Origin: Pseudalkalibacillus decolorationis
Lineage (GTDB): Bacteria > Bacillota > Bacilli > Bacillales > Fictibacillaceae
Length of the DNA: 62,353 bases
Assembly (NCBI RefSeq): GCF_024609785.1
Contig: NZ_JANHJQ010000026.1
Span: 1,652 to 64,004 of the forward strand
Direction: 5' to 3'
This document shows positions 18,716-30,349 of this stretch, in pieces. The translations under genes were made by a program, and so were the position numbers. Each line of letters opens with the position of its first letter. The stretch's first letter is position 1. Under the pieces are notes generated by a model. It ran no database searches and was not told the DNA's origin. It worked only from the letters and a program-made list of their open reading frames with translations.

Positions 18716-18910
18716 ATGGCTGACAATGTACAGAAGTCTGGTAATTTTTTTTCAAACGTAGTTAAGGAACTGAAGCGTGTTTCTTGGCCAAAAAGGAAAG
18801 AATTAACGCGTTATACGATCACCGTAGTTTTTACCGTTGTGTTCGTTACGCTATTTTTTGGATTGGTTGACCAAGGGCTGAGTTGGATGATTGATACATT
18901 ATTTGAATAA
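18716..18910 (+). CDS. secE: Preprotein translocase subunit SecE
   Basis: SecE is the clamp of the SecYEG channel. The 64-residue protein has the conserved amphipathic segment VVKELKRVSWPKRKELTRYT followed by one membrane helix (about 35-57), the single-helix form of Firmicutes. GGGGGT precedes ATG 18716. It stands before nusG, as in most bacteria. Confidence 0.95.
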   Translation: MADNVQKSGNFFSNVVKELKRVSWPKRKELTRYTITVVFTVVFVTLFFGLVDQGLSWMIDTLFE

Positions 18911-18973
18911 AGAGTGTATGTCAAGTGTTTAAGCATGGATACAGGTGGTTAAAATAGTAAAGTATATCCGTTT

Positions 18974-18996
18974 GGGAGGGAAAGGACGAGCGTGTC
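18974..18996 (+). promoter_or_regulatory. nusG ribosome site set back by a small hairpin
   Basis: The only strong Shine-Dalgarno-like sequence before nusG is GGGAGGG (18974-18980), 26 bases from the ATG. Between them GGAC (18984-18987) can pair with GTCC (18993-18996). If folded, the hairpin would shorten the effective spacing to about 13 bases. This is inference from sequence. Confidence 0.35.
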
Positions 18997-19006
18997 CTCA
19001 TAAGTT

Positions 19007-19540
19007 ATGGAAAAAAGATGGTATGTATTACACACGTACTCCGGTTATGAAAACAAAGTAAAGGCAAATCTGGAGAAGCGCGTTGAATCCATGGGGATGG
19101 AGGACAAGATATTTCGTGTTCTCGTGCCACAGGAAGAAGAAACTGAAATTAAAAACGGTAAAAAAAAGACAGCGATGAAAAAGGTATTTCCGGGATATGT
19201 ATTAACTGAGATGGTTATGACGGATGATTCTTGGTATGTTGTACGCAATACACCTGGGGTGACAGGTTTCGTCGGATCAACTGGATCTGGTTCTAAACCA
19301 ACAGCTCTTTTACCAGAAGAAGTAGATCGAATTCTCTCTAGCATGGGCCTTGAAAAGCCGAAAGCGGAAGTAGATTTTGAGATCAAGGAAAGTGTCAAAA
19401 TCAAAGAAGGACCTTTCGCGAACTTTGTAGGAGCTGTTGAGACGATCGATGTGGATAAACAGAAGCTGAAAGTTCATGTTAATATGTTCGGTAGGGAGAC
19501 GCCTGTAGAGGTTGGTTTTACTCAGGTAGAAAAGCTTTAG
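19007..19540 (+). CDS. nusG: Transcription elongation factor NusG
   Basis: NusG binds RNA polymerase and, in Bacillus, stimulates pausing at TTNTTT-type sites. The 177-residue protein has the NGN domain (1-115; WYVLHTYSGYENKVKANLEK, RNTPGVTGFVGS) and a C-terminal KOW domain (about 125-177; EGPFANFVG, NMFGRETPVE). The ATG at 19007 is fixed by homology and by a stop codon in frame just upstream (18999-19001). Confidence 0.97.
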   Translation: MEKRWYVLHTYSGYENKVKANLEKRVESMGMEDKIFRVLVPQEEETEIKNGKKKTAMKKVFPGYVLTEMVMTDDSWYVVRNTPGVTGFVGSTGSGSKPTALLPEEVDRILSSMGLEKPKAEVDFEIKESVKIKEGPFANFVGAVETIDVDKQKLKVHVNMFGRETPVEVGFTQVEKL

Positions 19541-19549
19541 AGAAAAAAG

Positions 19550-19578
19550 TTGAAAAGTGAACGTAGAAATGATAGAAT
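19550..19578 (+). promoter_or_regulatory. Promoter of rplK
   Basis: TTGAAA (19550-19555), 17 bases, TAGAAT (19573-19578). A leader of about 110 bases with a GAGCT/AGCTC hairpin near 19612-19631 follows before rplK. Confidence 0.7.
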
Positions 19579-19694
19579 TTTAATGTTTGATATAACCCGT
19601 AACACAATGGGGAGCTTCCGAATGGGAGCTCGTTTTGAGTGGGAGGGCATTCAACGCCCAATATACCACATCACGGACTAAGGAGGTGTGTCAC

Positions 19695-20120
19695 GTGGCT
19701 AAAAAGGTAATTAAGATTGTTAAATTGCAAATCCCTGCTGGAAAAGCGAACCCAGCACCACCAGTAGGACCGGCTCTTGGTCAAGCAGGTGTTAACATCA
19801 TGGGATTCTGTAAAGAATTCAACGCACGTACTTCTGATCAAGCTGGTATGATTATTCCGGTTGAAATCACGGTATTCGAAGACCGTTCTTTTACATTCAT
19901 TACGAAAACTCCACCAGCTGCTGTTCTACTTAAGAAAGCAGCAGGAATTGAGTCAGGTTCTGGTGAACCGAACCGCAATAAAGTTGCAACTGTTAAGCGT
20001 GATAAGGTACGAGAAATCGCTGAGACGAAAATGCCTGATCTTAATGCTGCAAATGTTGAATCTGCTATGCTAATGGTAGAAGGTACAGCGCGTAGCATGG
20101 GTATCGTAATCGAAGACTAA
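19695..20120 (+). CDS. rplK: Ribosomal protein L11
   Basis: L11 forms the GTPase-associated centre base with 23S rRNA. From GTG 19695 the protein is 141 residues ([20 protein letters not shown]), the normal length; AGGAGGTGTG lies just upstream. The proline-rich [20 protein letters not shown] segment and the C-terminal rRNA-binding domain are complete. The longer frame from 19635 has no ribosome site. Confidence 0.97.
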   Translation: MAKKVIKIVKLQIPAGKANPAPPVGPALGQAGVNIMGFCKEFNARTSDQAGMIIPVEITVFEDRSFTFITKTPPAAVLLKKAAGIESGSGEPNRNKVATVKRDKVREIAETKMPDLNAANVESAMLMVEGTARSMGIVIED

Positions 20121-20139
20121 TAATCACGTATAATTGATA

Positions 20140-20217
20140 GGGGCTGACTTTCTGAGTCACCCCCTTCTTATGGCGCACGAATTGCGCATCAGTGGGAGGT
20201 TAATCCGTAAAAACCAC
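20140..20217 (+). promoter_or_regulatory. rplA leader with probable L1-binding hairpin
   Basis: Three structures precede rplA. GGGG...TGACT / AGTCA...CCCC (20140-20163) is followed by TTCTT and could attenuate. GCGCA / TGCGC (20173-20187) follows. Then GTGGGAGG (20192-20199) closes against CCAC (20214-20217), resembling the L1 site of 23S rRNA that L1 uses for feedback control. The regulatory role is inferred. Confidence 0.5.
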
Positions 20218-20234
20218 ACAAGGAGGAAATTAAA

Positions 20235-20933
20235 TTGGCTAAAAAAGGAAAGAAGTATCAAGAAGCTATAAAACTTGTTGATCGTTCCGCGCAATATGAA
20301 GCAAACGAGGCAATTGAGCTTGTTAAGAAAACAGCTCCTGCTAAGTTTGATGAAACTGTAGAAGTGGCTGTACGTCTTGGGGTTGACCCTAAGAAGGCAG
20401 ACCAACAAGTTCGTGGAGCTGTAGTGCTTCCAAATGGAACTGGTAAAACACAACGTGTTCTTGTTTTTGCAAAGGGTGAAAAGGCGAAGGAAGCGGAAGC
20501 TGCTGGAGCTGATTTTGTAGGAGATGCAGACTACATCAACAAAATCAACCAAGGATGGTTTGATTTTGATGTAATCGTAGCAACTCCAGACATGATGGGT
20601 GAAGTCGGTAAACTTGGTCGTGTACTTGGACCAAAAGGATTAATGCCTAACCCTAAGACAGGAACAGTAACGTTTGAAGTAGAAAAGGCAGTTCAAGAGA
20701 TCAAGGCTGGTAAAGTTGAATACCGTGTTGATAAGCAAGGTAACGTTCATTGCCCAATCGGTAAAGTATCATTCGAAGACAGCAAGCTTGTTGAAAACTT
20801 GAATACCATTATTGGAACACTTCTTAAAGTGAAGCCTTCAGCTGCAAAAGGAATTTATATTAAGAACATTGCAGTTGCTTCAACTATGGGGCCTGGAATC
20901 AAGGTCAACTCAAACAATTTTACAGCAAAATAA
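20235..20933 (+). CDS. rplA: Ribosomal protein L1
   Basis: L1 forms the mobile stalk near the E site and often represses its own mRNA. The 232-residue protein is full length ([14 protein letters not shown] start; [19 protein letters not shown] signature near residues 130-150). The start codon is TTG 20235 behind AGGAGGA. It is followed by a separate promoter and leader for rplJ, as in Bacillus subtilis. Confidence 0.97.
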   Translation: MAKKGKKYQEAIKLVDRSAQYEANEAIELVKKTAPAKFDETVEVAVRLGVDPKKADQQVRGAVVLPNGTGKTQRVLVFAKGEKAKEAEAAGADFVGDADYINKINQGWFDFDVIVATPDMMGEVGKLGRVLGPKGLMPNPKTGTVTFEVEKAVQEIKAGKVEYRVDKQGNVHCPIGKVSFEDSKLVENLNTIIGTLLKVKPSAAKGIYIKNIAVASTMGPGIKVNSNNFTAK

Positions 20934-20937
20934 GTAG

Positions 20938-20966
20938 TTGACTTTCGGTTTAATACAGGTTATACT
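20938..20966 (+). promoter_or_regulatory. Promoter of rplJL
   Basis: TTGACT (20938-20943), exactly 17 bases, TATACT (20961-20966), placed at the very end of rplA. Confidence 0.8.
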
Positions 20967-20972
20967 AACTCT

Positions 20973-21109
20973 CGGAATTGAATAGGTCATACCGTAGACA
21001 GTAGGTGCGAGGTACTCGCTTAATTTCCTGCCGAGGTGTGTTGATATTTCATACATGGATATGATTTTCTACACAAAGCCTTTATGTCTACTGACGTAAA
21101 GGCTTTTTT
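20973..21109 (+). promoter_or_regulatory. L10 leader with intrinsic terminator
   Basis: The leader before rplJ contains an L10-leader-like core (about 20990-21045; GTAGGTGCGAGGTACTCGC and CCTGCCGAGGTG). A terminator follows: AAGCCTTTATGTC (21076-21088) pairs with GACGTAAAGGCTT (21093-21105), with a T run to 21109. In Bacillus, L10(L12)4 binding to such leaders favours termination. Confidence 0.8.
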
Positions 21110-21156
21110 CATGAGTTGTATGAACAACTACGGTATGAAAAACAGGAGGTGTAAGA

Positions 21157-21654
21157 ATGAGCGTACTTGAACAAAAGAAACAATTGGTTTCTGAGATTGC
21201 AGACCAGTTTCGCAACAGTAAATCAACAATTATCGTTGATTATCGCGGATTAGATGTAGGGGAAGTCACAGAGCTTCGTAAACAACTTCGTGACGCAGGC
21301 ATTACATTCAAAGTGTATAAGAACACGATGACTCGTCGTGCTGCTGAGGAAGCGGAACTTGCTGGACTGAAAGAAACTTTTGTTGGGCCAACTGCGATTG
21401 CATTCTGTAATGATGAGGTCGTAGCTCCTGCGAAGATTTTGAACAACTTTGCTAAAGATCACGATGCATTAGAAATCAAAGCTGGCGTCATTGAAGGCCA
21501 AATTACTTCGGTTGAAGATGTTAAAGCACTTGCAGAACTTCCGTCTCGCGATGGACTACTTTCTATGCTGCTTAGCGTCCTTCAAGCACCAATGCGAAAC
21601 TTCGCTTTGGCTACGAAGGCTGTTGCAGATCAAAAAGAAGAACAAGGTGCATAA
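21157..21654 (+). CDS. rplJ: Ribosomal protein L10
   Basis: L10 anchors the L7/L12 stalk. The 165-residue protein has the N-terminal rRNA-binding domain ([31 protein letters not shown]) and a C-terminal helix for L12 dimers. GGAGGTG precedes ATG 21157. It probably represses its operon through the leader upstream. Confidence 0.97.
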   Translation: MSVLEQKKQLVSEIADQFRNSKSTIIVDYRGLDVGEVTELRKQLRDAGITFKVYKNTMTRRAAEEAELAGLKETFVGPTAIAFCNDEVVAPAKILNNFAKDHDALEIKAGVIEGQITSVEDVKALAELPSRDGLLSMLLSVLQAPMRNFALATKAVADQKEEQGA

Positions 21655-21717
21655 AAACGTCTTTTGTCTAACCGATTTATTAAATTCAATAACACAAACA
21701 CAGGGAGGATTAATATA

Positions 21718-22080
21718 ATGAGTAAAGATCAAATCATTGATTCAATTAAAGAAATGTCTGTACTAGAGCTTAACGATCTAGTAAAAGCAATTGAAGAAGA
21801 ATTCGGAGTAACTGCTGCAGCTCCTGTAGCTGTAGGTGGCGGAGCTGGTGAAGGCGCTGCTGAAGAGCAGACTGAATTTGATGTAGTTCTCGAAAGCGCT
21901 GGAGCATCTAAGATCAAAGTTATCAAGGCTGTTCGTGAAATCACAGGTCTTGGACTTAAAGATGCTAAGGAATTAGTAGATGGAGCGCCAAAAGCAATTA
22001 AAGAAGGCGTAACTAAAGAAGAAGCTGAAGAAATGAAATCTAAGCTTGAAGAAGTGGGCGCAGCTGTAGAAGTAAAGTAG
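21718..22080 (+). CDS. rplL: Ribosomal protein L7/L12
   Basis: L7/L12 recruits translation GTPases. From ATG 21718 ([20 protein letters not shown]) the protein is 120 residues: dimerisation helices (1-35), an Ala/Gly hinge (about 36-54) and the factor-binding domain (55-120; [16 protein letters not shown]). GGGAGG lies just upstream, while the ATG at 21664 has none. Confidence 0.97.
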   Translation: MSKDQIIDSIKEMSVLELNDLVKAIEEEFGVTAAAPVAVGGGAGEGAAEEQTEFDVVLESAGASKIKVIKAVREITGLGLKDAKELVDGAPKAIKEGVTKEEAEEMKSKLEEVGAAVEVK

Positions 22081-22094
22081 TCCATTTAACAAGA

Positions 22095-22123
22095 GAAGCT
22101 CGCGAAACATCGCGAGCTTCTTT
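22095..22123 (+). terminator. Terminator after rplL
   Basis: GAAGCTCGCG (22095-22104) pairs perfectly with CGCGAGCTTC (22111-22120), followed by only three T. It probably reduces but does not stop read-through into rpoB, as is known for this junction. Confidence 0.75.
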
Positions 22124-22217
22124 ACATGTTGAGTGAGTATTTACAACATTCTCGTTGTACAATAAGAAACGATAAGGGAAAACCTGATCAAAATTGCCTG
22201 AGGAGTTGGCAAATGAA

Positions 22218-22820
22218 ATGAGCGATCATTACTATACGAATCAACCTTCTTCAAAACATAATAGAAAAGAATTCTCTTATACTTTGCGAGGGCGTTCCTT
22301 TCGCTTTTATACCGATGCTGGGGTTTTTTCGAAAGATGAGGTTGATTTTGGGAGCCGATTATTAATAGAAAGTATTGTGAAGCCAGACGTTGAGGGACGC
22401 ATACTAGACATGGGCTGTGGTTATGGCCCGATTGGAATTTCGCTTGCTTCAGTGTATACAAATAATTGCGTAACGATGGTTGATGTAAACGAACGAGCAG
22501 TTGAACTTGCGCGTTTGAATTCCGAACGAAACCAAATTAGGAATGTTGAAATTCTCCAAAGTGACCTATTTGCAGAGGTACCAAGAGAACCGTACAGTTT
22601 GATTGTTTCCAACCCGCCTATACGAGCTGGGAAAAGTATTGTTCACACAATTTTTGAGCAAGCTTCTGAATTTTTGACTGAAGGTGGAGAGCTCTGGATC
22701 GTTATTCAAAAGAAACAGGGAGCCCCCTCAGCAATTGAAAGGCTAGATTCTATTTATAACGAGGTCGATGTTGTAGAAAAGAAAAAAGGTTACCATATTA
22801 TTCGTGCGAAAAAGCATTGA
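22218..22820 (+). CDS. 16S rRNA (guanine-1207-N2)-methyltransferase-like protein (YbxB)
   Basis: This 200-residue class I SAM-dependent methyltransferase is of the RsmC/YbxB type. It has the SAM-binding ILDMGCGYGPIGISLA (near 60-75), DVNERAVELAR and the catalytic SNPPI motif. ATG 22218 (MSDHYYTNQPSS) follows AGGAG with a longish spacing. It lies between rplL and rpoB as in Bacillus subtilis (ybxB). The exact methylated base is assumed from the family, not shown here. The rpoB promoter overlaps its stop codon. Confidence 0.88.
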   Translation: MSDHYYTNQPSSKHNRKEFSYTLRGRSFRFYTDAGVFSKDEVDFGSRLLIESIVKPDVEGRILDMGCGYGPIGISLASVYTNNCVTMVDVNERAVELARLNSERNQIRNVEILQSDLFAEVPREPYSLIVSNPPIRAGKSIVHTIFEQASEFLTEGGELWIVIQKKQGAPSAIERLDSIYNEVDVVEKKKGYHIIRAKKH

Positions 22821-22845
22821 CTCAGGTGTGGGTCTATGGTAATAT
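22817..22845 (+). promoter_or_regulatory. Promoter upstream of rpoB
   Basis: TTGACT (22817-22822), exactly 17 bases, TAATAT (22840-22845). It overlaps the end of ybxB and leaves a leader of about 280 bases before rpoB. Confidence 0.75.
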
Positions 22846-22984
22846 TGTAAAATGCCAAAGATACGTGTATTTAGACCAATCTGATTTTTATACATAAAAA
22901 CTGTATAGAGATTAGCTTGTTTGGGAAAAATAGTATAATCATTTGTTAATTTGGAAAAAATGCGGTTATATAACCCTTTTTTTC

Positions 22985-23075
22985 TTTTTGCACGTTTAGA
23001 AAGTTATTGTGCAAGGTCCTTTAGGACTATGGCTCGGCCATCGCAAAAAAACGGCTTTGCCAAGTTTGTTTTTTA
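22985..23075 (+). repeat. Hairpin-rich rpoB leader, module-E-like remnant
   Basis: The leader contains AAGTCC-like small hairpins: GTCCTTTAGGAC, ATGGCTCGGCCAT and GGCTTTGCC, ending in AAGTTTGTTTTTTAC. The CACGTTTAGAAAG start and AAGTTTGTTTTTT end resemble pieces of the family C/E repeats. It might also act as a weak terminator or attenuator before rpoB. Confidence 0.4.
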
Positions 23076-23133
23076 CCTAGTTTTATTAACTAGGAGTTTT
23101 ACGATACTATGCTGGATTTGAGGGGTGAATCAG

Positions 23134-26100
23134 TTGACAGGTCAACTTATTCAGTTTGGACGCCACCGCCAACGGAGAAGCTATGCAAGAATTAATGAAG
23201 TTTTGGAACTTCCAAACCTCATTGAAATCCAAACTTCCTCCTATCAATGGTTTCTTGATGAGGGTTTGCGAGAAATGTTTCATGATATTTCTCCAATTGA
23301 GGATTTTACAGGGAACTTAGTGCTTGAATTTATCGATTATAGTTTAGGAGAGCCTAAGTATTCTGTTGAGGAGTCCAAAGAGCGAGATGTAACGTATGCT
23401 GCTCCACTACGTGTGAAAGTTCGTCTGATCAATAAAGAAACAGGCGAAGTCAAGGAACAGGAAGTGTTTATGGGAGATTTCCCTCTCATGACTGATACTG
23501 GAACTTTCATTATCAATGGAGCAGAGCGTGTTATTGTTTCTCAGCTCGTTCGTTCACCAAGTGTGTACTATAACGAAAAATTGGACAAAAACGGTAAGAA
23601 AGGCTTTACTGCGACCGTAATTCCAAACCGGGGAGCATGGTTAGAGCTTGAAACGGACGCTAAAGATGTCGTTCATGTTCGAATCGACCGCACAAGAAAG
23701 ATTCCGGTAACTGTCTTATTACGTGCGTTAGGGTTTGGTTCTGATCAAGAAATCATTGATTTACTAGGGGAAGATGAGTATCTTCGTAACTCGCTAGAAA
23801 AAGACAACACAGAAGGTACCGAAAAAGCGCTTCTAGAAATTTACGAGCGTTTACGCCCTGGGGAGCCACCTACTGTAGACAATGCTAAAAGTCTATTAGA
23901 GTCTCGTTTTTTTGATCCGAAACGCTATGATCTAGCAAACGTCGGACGCTATAAGATTAACAAAAAGCTTCATATTAAAAATCGCTTATTCAACCAACGT
24001 CTTGCGGAGACACTTGTAGATCCTGAAACAGGCGAGGTTATCGCAGAAGAGGGTACGGTATTAGATCGCCGAGTACTCGACCGCATTTTACCAGCGCTCG
24101 AGAAGAATGTTGGCTATACCGAAGTTACTCCTGCTGGAGGAGTAGTTGAAGATGAAGCTATTCGTCTACAGTCTATTAAAATTTATTCGCCACTAGAAGG
24201 AGAATCAGATCAAGTAATTAATGTGATTGGTAACGGCATAATTGATCGTTCAATTAAGAACATTACACCGTCAGATATCATCGCATCTATTAATTACTTC
24301 TTTAACTTACTTCACGGAGTTGGCCTCACGGATGATATTGATCATCTTGGTAATCGTCGGCTACGTTCGGTTGGAGAATTGCTGCAAAACCAATTCCGTA
24401 TTGGACTGTCAAGAATGGAACGTGTTGTACGTGAGAGAATGTCTATCCAAGATACCAATTCAATCACGCCACAAGCGCTCATTAACATTCGTCCAGTAAT
24501 TGCGTCGATAAAAGAGTTCTTCGGAAGCTCTCAGCTCTCGCAATTCATGGATCAGACGAACCCGCTTGCAGAATTAACGCACAAACGTCGTCTTTCTGCA
24601 TTAGGACCGGGTGGTTTAACTCGTGAACGTGCGGGGTTTGAAGTTCGTGATGTACACTACTCCCACTATGGTCGTATGTGTCCGATTGAAACACCTGAAG
24701 GACCGAACATTGGCTTGATCAACTCGTTATCAAGTTATGCGAAGGTAAACGAGTATGGTTTCATTGAAACACCATACCGACGTGTTGATCCTGAAACAGG
24801 TAAGGTAACAGCTCAAATTGATTACCTTACTGCTGATGAACAAGACAATTATGTTGTTGCTCAGGCAAACGCAAAACTAGGTGACGATGGCTCTTTCCTA
24901 GATGAAGAGGTTATCTCACGTTTCCGTGATCAGAATATTATTGCCAAACGCGATCGAATCGACTACATGGATGTATCTCCAAAACAAGTCGTTTCAGCTG
25001 CAACTGCTTGTATTCCGTTCCTTGAAAACGACGACTCCAACCGGGCATTAATGGGAGCGAACATGCAACGTCAAGCTGTGCCATTGATGGTACCTGAATC
25101 TCCAATTGTAGGTACAGGTATGGAGCACGTCTCTGCGAAAGACTCTGGTGCTGCTGTCATTGCTAAATCAGAGGGTATTGTAGAGAAGGTTTCAGCGAGT
25201 ACGATTTACATTCGTCGAATTGAAGATGTTGACGGTAAAGAAGTTAAGGGCGACCTTGACCGATATAACCTGATGAAATTTATTCGTTCCAACCAAGGTA
25301 CATGCTATAACCAGCGTCCAATCGTAAGTCAAGATGACCGAGTTACGAAGGGTGAGATCCTTGCAGATGGACCTTCGATGGAAATCGGGGAACTTGCACT
25401 CGGGCGTAACGTCCTTGTTGGCTTTATGACTTGGGATGGTTATAACTATGAGGATGCTGTCATCATGAGCGAGCGTCTCGTAAAGGATGACGTCTATACC
25501 TCGATTCACATTGAGGAATACGAGTCAGAAGCCCGTGACACGAAGCTCGGACCTGAAGAAATCACTCGTGACATTCCAAATGTCGGAGAAGATGCACTTA
25601 AGAACCTTGATGAACGTGGAATTATCCGAGTCGGTGCAGAAGTCAAAGACGGAGATATCCTAGTTGGGAAGGTTACACCGAAGGGTGTTACTGAACTAAC
25701 AGCAGAAGAACGTCTCTTGCATGCGATCTTTGGAGAAAAAGCACGTGAAGTTCGTGATACCTCTTTACGCGTTCCTCACGGTGGAGATGGAATTGTTCAC
25801 GATGTTAAAGTGTTCAACCGTGAAGATGGGGATGAACTTCCTCCTGGTGTAAACCAACTCGTTCGTGCTTACATCGTCCAAAAACGTAAAATTCACGAGG
25901 GCGATAAGATGGCTGGACGTCACGGAAATAAGGGTGTTATTTCGAAAATTTTACCTGAAGAAGACATGCCATTCTTACCAGACGGAACACCGATTGATAT
26001 CATGCTTAACCCACTAGGGGTACCATCACGTATGAATATCGGTCAGGTGCTGGAGCTTCACCTCGGTATGGCTGCAAGAGAACTTGGCTTGCACATGGCT

Positions 26101-26676
26101 ACACCAGTATTTGACGGAGCTTCAGAAGAAGATGTTTGGGAAACGTTAGAAGAAGCCGGTCTCTCACGAGATGGGAAAACAGTACTCTATGATGGACGTT
26201 CGGGTGAACCATTTGACAACCGTATTTCAGTTGGGGTCATGTATATGATCAAACTTGCACACATGGTTGATGACAAACTACACGCACGTTCTACTGGACC
26301 TTACTCGCTCGTTACCCAGCAACCACTTGGAGGTAAGGCGCAGTTCGGAGGGCAACGTTTCGGTGAGATGGAAGTATGGGCACTTGAAGCATATGGAGCT
26401 GCTTATACACTTCAGGAAATCCTTACTGTGAAGTCCGATGATGTTGTCGGTCGTGTTAAGACATATGAAGCGATTGTTAAAGGCGAAAATGTCCCTGAAC
26501 CAGGTGTTCCTGAATCCTTCAAGGTCTTGATTAAAGAACTTCAAAGTCTCGGTATGGATGTTAAGATGCTCTCGAGTGACGAAAAGGAAATTGAAATGCG
26601 TGAAATAGATGAAGACGAAGAAAATTCAAACGATAAATTGAACTTGAACGTAGAAACCCAATCTGTTGGTGAATAA
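23134..26676 (+). CDS. rpoB: RNA polymerase beta subunit
   Basis: This 1180-residue protein is the catalytic beta subunit. The likely start is TTG 23134 ([20 protein letters not shown]) behind AGGGGTGA; GTG 23125 lies within that site. The rifampicin pocket reads [20 protein letters not shown], the drug-sensitive wild-type form. The C-terminal region contains the [19 protein letters not shown] element. It is separated from rpoC by 35 bases. Confidence 0.98.
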   Translation: MTGQLIQFGRHRQRRSYARINEVLELPNLIEIQTSSYQWFLDEGLREMFHDISPIEDFTGNLVLEFIDYSLGEPKYSVEESKERDVTYAAPLRVKVRLINKETGEVKEQEVFMGDFPLMTDTGTFIINGAERVIVSQLVRSPSVYYNEKLDKNGKKGFTATVIPNRGAWLELETDAKDVVHVRIDRTRKIPVTVLLRALGFGSDQEIIDLLGEDEYLRNSLEKDNTEGTEKALLEIYERLRPGEPPTVDNAKSLLESRFFDPKRYDLANVGRYKINKKLHIKNRLFNQRLAETLVDPETGEVIAEEGTVLDRRVLDRILPALEKNVGYTEVTPAGGVVEDEAIRLQSIKIYSPLEGESDQVINVIGNGIIDRSIKNITPSDIIASINYFFNLLHGVGLTDDIDHLGNRRLRSVGELLQNQFRIGLSRMERVVRERMSIQDTNSITPQALINIRPVIASIKEFFGSSQLSQFMDQTNPLAELTHKRRLSALGPGGLTRERAGFEVRDVHYSHYGRMCPIETPEGPNIGLINSLSSYAKVNEYGFIETPYRRVDPETGKVTAQIDYLTADEQDNYVVAQANAKLGDDGSFLDEEVISRFRDQNIIAKRDRIDYMDVSPKQVVSAATACIPFLENDDSNRALMGANMQRQAVPLMVPESPIVGTGMEHVSAKDSGAAVIAKSEGIVEKVSASTIYIRRIEDVDGKEVKGDLDRYNLMKFIRSNQGTCYNQRPIVSQDDRVTKGEILADGPSMEIGELALGRNVLVGFMTWDGYNYEDAVIMSERLVKDDVYTSIHIEEYESEARDTKLGPEEITRDIPNVGEDALKNLDERGIIRVGAEVKDGDILVGKVTPKGVTELTAEERLLHAIFGEKAREVRDTSLRVPHGGDGIVHDVKVFNREDGDELPPGVNQLVRAYIVQKRKIHEGDKMAGRHGNKGVISKILPEEDMPFLPDGTPIDIMLNPLGVPSRMNIGQVLELHLGMAARELGLHMATPVFDGASEEDVWETLEEAGLSRDGKTVLYDGRSGEPFDNRISVGVMYMIKLAHMVDDKLHARSTGPYSLVTQQPLGGKAQFGGQRFGEMEVWALEAYGAAYTLQEILTVKSDDVVGRVKTYEAIVKGENVPEPGVPESFKVLIKELQSLGMDVKMLSSDEKEIEMREIDEDEENSNDKLNLNVETQSVGE

Positions 26677-26711
26677 GGGTATAGCAGCATATCATAAGGG
26701 AGGTAGACCCC

Positions 26712-29700
26712 TTGATCGATGTAAATAACTTTGAGTATATGAAAATTGGTCTTGCTTCACCGGATAAAATCCGATCATGGTCTCGCGGTGAGGTCAAGAA
26801 GCCGGAAACGATTAACTACCGTACGTTGAAGCCTGAAAAAGATGGCCTTTTCTGTGAACGTATTTTCGGGCCTACAAAAGACTGGGAATGTCACTGTGGT
26901 AAATACAAGCGCGTCCGTTATAAGGGCGTCGTTTGTGACCGCTGTGGTGTTGAGGTTACAAGGGCTAAGGTTCGACGTGAGCGTATGGGTCATATTGAAT
27001 TGGCTGCACCAGTTTCTCACATCTGGTATTTTAAAGGCATACCAAGTCGTATGGGCCTTGTTCTTGACATGTCTCCTCGTGCCCTTGAGGAAGTAATCTA
27101 TTTTGCTTCATGGGTTGTTACAGAAACGGGCGATACACCTCTTGAAAAGAAGCAACTTTTATCAGAAAAGGAATATCGTTCTTACCGTGAAAAATACGGA
27201 AAAGGATTTACTGCACAAATGGGTGCTGAAGCAATTAAAAAGCTTCTTGAGGATATCAACCTCAATAAAGAAGTGGAAAGCTTAAAAGAAGAATTAAAAA
27301 CAGCACAGGGACAGCGTCGTACCCGTGCAATAAAACGGCTTGAAGTTTTGGAAGCTTTCCGTCATTCTGGAAATATTACTTCATGGATGATTCTTGAGGT
27401 ACTTCCTGTTATACCACCAGAATTACGGCCGATGGTTCAACTAGATGGTGGACGCTTTGCGACTTCTGACTTAAACGACCTTTACCGTCGTGTTATTAAC
27501 CGTAATAACCGGTTAAAGCGTCTTTTAGATCTTGGTGCACCTAATATTATCGTGCAAAATGAAAAGCGTATGCTCCAGGAAGCAGTTGATGCATTGATTG
27601 ACAACGGGCGACGAGGCAGACCTGTTACTGGACCGGGTAACCGACCGCTTAAATCCCTTTCCCATATGTTGAAAGGGAAACAAGGGCGTTTCAGACAAAA
27701 CTTGCTCGGTAAACGTGTTGACTATTCTGGACGTTCAGTAATTGTTGTTGGTCCTAGCTTAAAAATGTACCAATGTGGACTTCCTAAAGAAATGGCTCTT
27801 GAACTATTTAAGCCATTTGTTATGAAAGAACTAGTAAACAAAGGTATTGCACATAATATTAAGAGTGCAAAACGTAAAGTTGAACGGGTTCAGCCTGAAG
27901 TGTGGGACGTTCTTGAGGAAGTTATTAAAGAACACCCAGTGCTATTAAACCGTGCACCAACACTTCACCGTCTCGGAATTCAAGCATTTGAACCGACACT
28001 TGTAGAAGGACGTGCAATACGTTTGCATCCTCTCGTTTGTACAGCTTATAATGCAGACTTTGACGGGGACCAAATGGCAGTTCACGTTCCGTTATCAGCA
28101 GAAGCTCAAGCTGAAGCACGAATACTCATGCTTGCGGCACAAAACATTCTTAATCCTAAGGATGGCAAGCCAGTCGTTACACCTTCACAGGATATGGTTC
28201 TAGGTAACTATTACCTTACCCTCGAGCGTAAAGAGGCTGTTGGTGAAGGAATGATCATCAATGATACGAACGAGGCCCTTACTGCTTATCATAATGGCTA
28301 TGTTCACCTACACACTCGGGTAGCTATTCCGGCACGAGTACTCGGTAAAGCTTCATTTACTGAAGAGCAAAACAGCAAACTGTTATTAACGACTGTCGGT
28401 AAGTTGATCTTTAATGAAATCTTACCTCCATCGTTCCCGTATATTAATGAACCAACGGAGTATAATCTTGAGGTCGCGACCCCAGAAAAGTACTTTGTTG
28501 ACCCAACTGTTAATATTAATGAAGAATTTGAAAAACGAGATCTTATTTCACCGTTTAAGAAGGGGATCCTTGGGAAAATCATTGCTGAAGTATTCAAGCG
28601 TTTCAAAATTACTGAGACGTCTAAAATGCTTGACCGCATGAAGGACCTTGGCTTTAAATACGCAACAAAAGCGGGTATTACAGTAGGTGTGTCCGACATC
28701 GTTGTCCTTCCTGAAAAACGAGAGATTATTGTAGAGGCTGAGGAGAAAGTAACGAATGTCCTTAAGCAATTCCGTCGAGGTCTTATTACTGAAGAAGAAC
28801 GATATGACCGTGTTATTGCGATTTGGAGTAATTCAAAAGACATTATCCAAGAAAAGCTGATGGGTTCACTTGACAACATGAATCCGATTTTCATGATGAG
28901 TGATTCCGGAGCCCGTGGTAATGCCTCAAACTTTACACAGCTTGCTGGTATGCGTGGCCTAATGGCTAACCCAGCAGGACAAATTATTGAATTGCCAATT
29001 AAATCTAGCTTCCGTGAAGGTCTAACGGTACTCGAGTACTTTATCTCTACACACGGTGCTCGTAAAGGACTTGCGGATACCGCTCTTAAAACAGCTGACT
29101 CAGGTTACCTAACCCGTCGTCTCGTTGACGTGGCGCAGGACGTAATCGTTCGGGAGAAGGATTGTGGAACTGACCGAGGACTGCCTGTAATAGCTATTAA
29201 AGAGGGCAATGAAGTAATTGAACCACTAGATGAAAGACTTATTGGGCGTGTAGCCTTTAAGACGCTCAAACATCCTGATAGTGGTGAAGTAATAATCAAG
29301 CGAAACGAATTGATTACAGAAGACATCACGAAGGAAATTATTGAAGCAGGTATCGAAGAAGTTGTAATCCGTTCAGCGTTTACATGTAATACTCGTCATG
29401 GTGTATGTAACCTTTGTTATGGACGAAATCTCGCTACCGGGACAGAAGTTGAGGTTGGGGAATCTGTCGGTATTATTGCCGCCCAATCAATCGGTGAACC
29501 AGGGACACAGCTTACAATGCGTACATTCCACACCGGTGGGGTTGCTGGAGATGATATCACACAAGGTTTGCCACGTATTCAAGAATTGTTTGAAGCTCGT
29601 AACCCGAAAGGTCAGGCCGTTATTGCTGAACTTGATGGTAAAGTTACAGCCATAAACGAAGTACGTGATAAACGTGAGATTACTGTCCAGGGCGATGCCG

Positions 29701-30335
29701 AAAGTCGCTCTTACACAATTCCGTATGGAGCCCGTATCAAGGTGAGGGTGGACGATGTAGTCATTGCTGGTCAAGAATTAACAGAAGGCTCCATTGACCC
29801 TAAAGAATTGATTAAAGTGGCTGGAATTGAAGCTGTTCAGGACTACTTGCTTCGTGAGGTTCAAAAAGTTTATCGTATGCAAGGGGTAGAAATTGGCGAT
29901 AAACACGTAGAAGTAATGGTACGCCAAATGATGCGTAAAGTGCGTGTAATCGAAGCAGGAGATACGGATGTACTACCAGGATCACTCGTAGACATCAACA
30001 AGTTTACTGATGTAAATACAAACGTACTACTTAAAGGTGGTCAACCTGCTACAGGGCGCCCGATGCTTCTTGGTATTACGAAGGCGTCTCTTGAAACAGA
30101 ATCATTCTTGTCTGCTGCGTCGTTCCAGGAAACAACTCGTGTTCTTACAGACGCTGCTATTAAAGGTAAGCGCGATGAATTACTCGGCTTAAAAGAAAAT
30201 GTCATTATCGGTAAACTGATCCCAGCTGGAACAGGAATGGCTCGTTATCGAAACATTGTTCCTACTGGTGAGGGCGTTGAAGCGGAAGTAACTGAGGCAA
30301 AGGTTGAAACCGAAGAATTAGTTACTCAGGATTAA
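26712..30335 (+). CDS. rpoC: RNA polymerase beta' subunit
   Basis: This 1207-residue protein holds the catalytic Mg-binding [12 protein letters not shown]. It also has the N-terminal zinc finger ([20 protein letters not shown]), the bridge-helix/trigger-loop region ([20 protein letters not shown], near residues 775-795) and the second zinc site ([19 protein letters not shown]). The start is TTG 26712 behind GGGAGGTAGACC. It is the standard partner of rpoB. Confidence 0.98.
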   Translation: MIDVNNFEYMKIGLASPDKIRSWSRGEVKKPETINYRTLKPEKDGLFCERIFGPTKDWECHCGKYKRVRYKGVVCDRCGVEVTRAKVRRERMGHIELAAPVSHIWYFKGIPSRMGLVLDMSPRALEEVIYFASWVVTETGDTPLEKKQLLSEKEYRSYREKYGKGFTAQMGAEAIKKLLEDINLNKEVESLKEELKTAQGQRRTRAIKRLEVLEAFRHSGNITSWMILEVLPVIPPELRPMVQLDGGRFATSDLNDLYRRVINRNNRLKRLLDLGAPNIIVQNEKRMLQEAVDALIDNGRRGRPVTGPGNRPLKSLSHMLKGKQGRFRQNLLGKRVDYSGRSVIVVGPSLKMYQCGLPKEMALELFKPFVMKELVNKGIAHNIKSAKRKVERVQPEVWDVLEEVIKEHPVLLNRAPTLHRLGIQAFEPTLVEGRAIRLHPLVCTAYNADFDGDQMAVHVPLSAEAQAEARILMLAAQNILNPKDGKPVVTPSQDMVLGNYYLTLERKEAVGEGMIINDTNEALTAYHNGYVHLHTRVAIPARVLGKASFTEEQNSKLLLTTVGKLIFNEILPPSFPYINEPTEYNLEVATPEKYFVDPTVNINEEFEKRDLISPFKKGILGKIIAEVFKRFKITETSKMLDRMKDLGFKYATKAGITVGVSDIVVLPEKREIIVEAEEKVTNVLKQFRRGLITEEERYDRVIAIWSNSKDIIQEKLMGSLDNMNPIFMMSDSGARGNASNFTQLAGMRGLMANPAGQIIELPIKSSFREGLTVLEYFISTHGARKGLADTALKTADSGYLTRRLVDVAQDVIVREKDCGTDRGLPVIAIKEGNEVIEPLDERLIGRVAFKTLKHPDSGEVIIKRNELITEDITKEIIEAGIEEVVIRSAFTCNTRHGVCNLCYGRNLATGTEVEVGESVGIIAAQSIGEPGTQLTMRTFHTGGVAGDDITQGLPRIQELFEARNPKGQAVIAELDGKVTAINEVRDKREITVQGDAESRSYTIPYGARIKVRVDDVVIAGQELTEGSIDPKELIKVAGIEAVQDYLLREVQKVYRMQGVEIGDKHVEVMVRQMMRKVRVIEAGDTDVLPGSLVDINKFTDVNTNVLLKGGQPATGRPMLLGITKASLETESFLSAASFQETTRVLTDAAIKGKRDELLGLKENVIIGKLIPAGTGMARYRNIVPTGEGVEAEVTEAKVETEELVTQD

Positions 30336-30349
30336 ATTACGATCGATTG

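Noticed and set aside
24500-24620. Possible rifampicin-resistance changes in rpoB
   Set aside because: The pocket residues are the usual sensitive-type ones.
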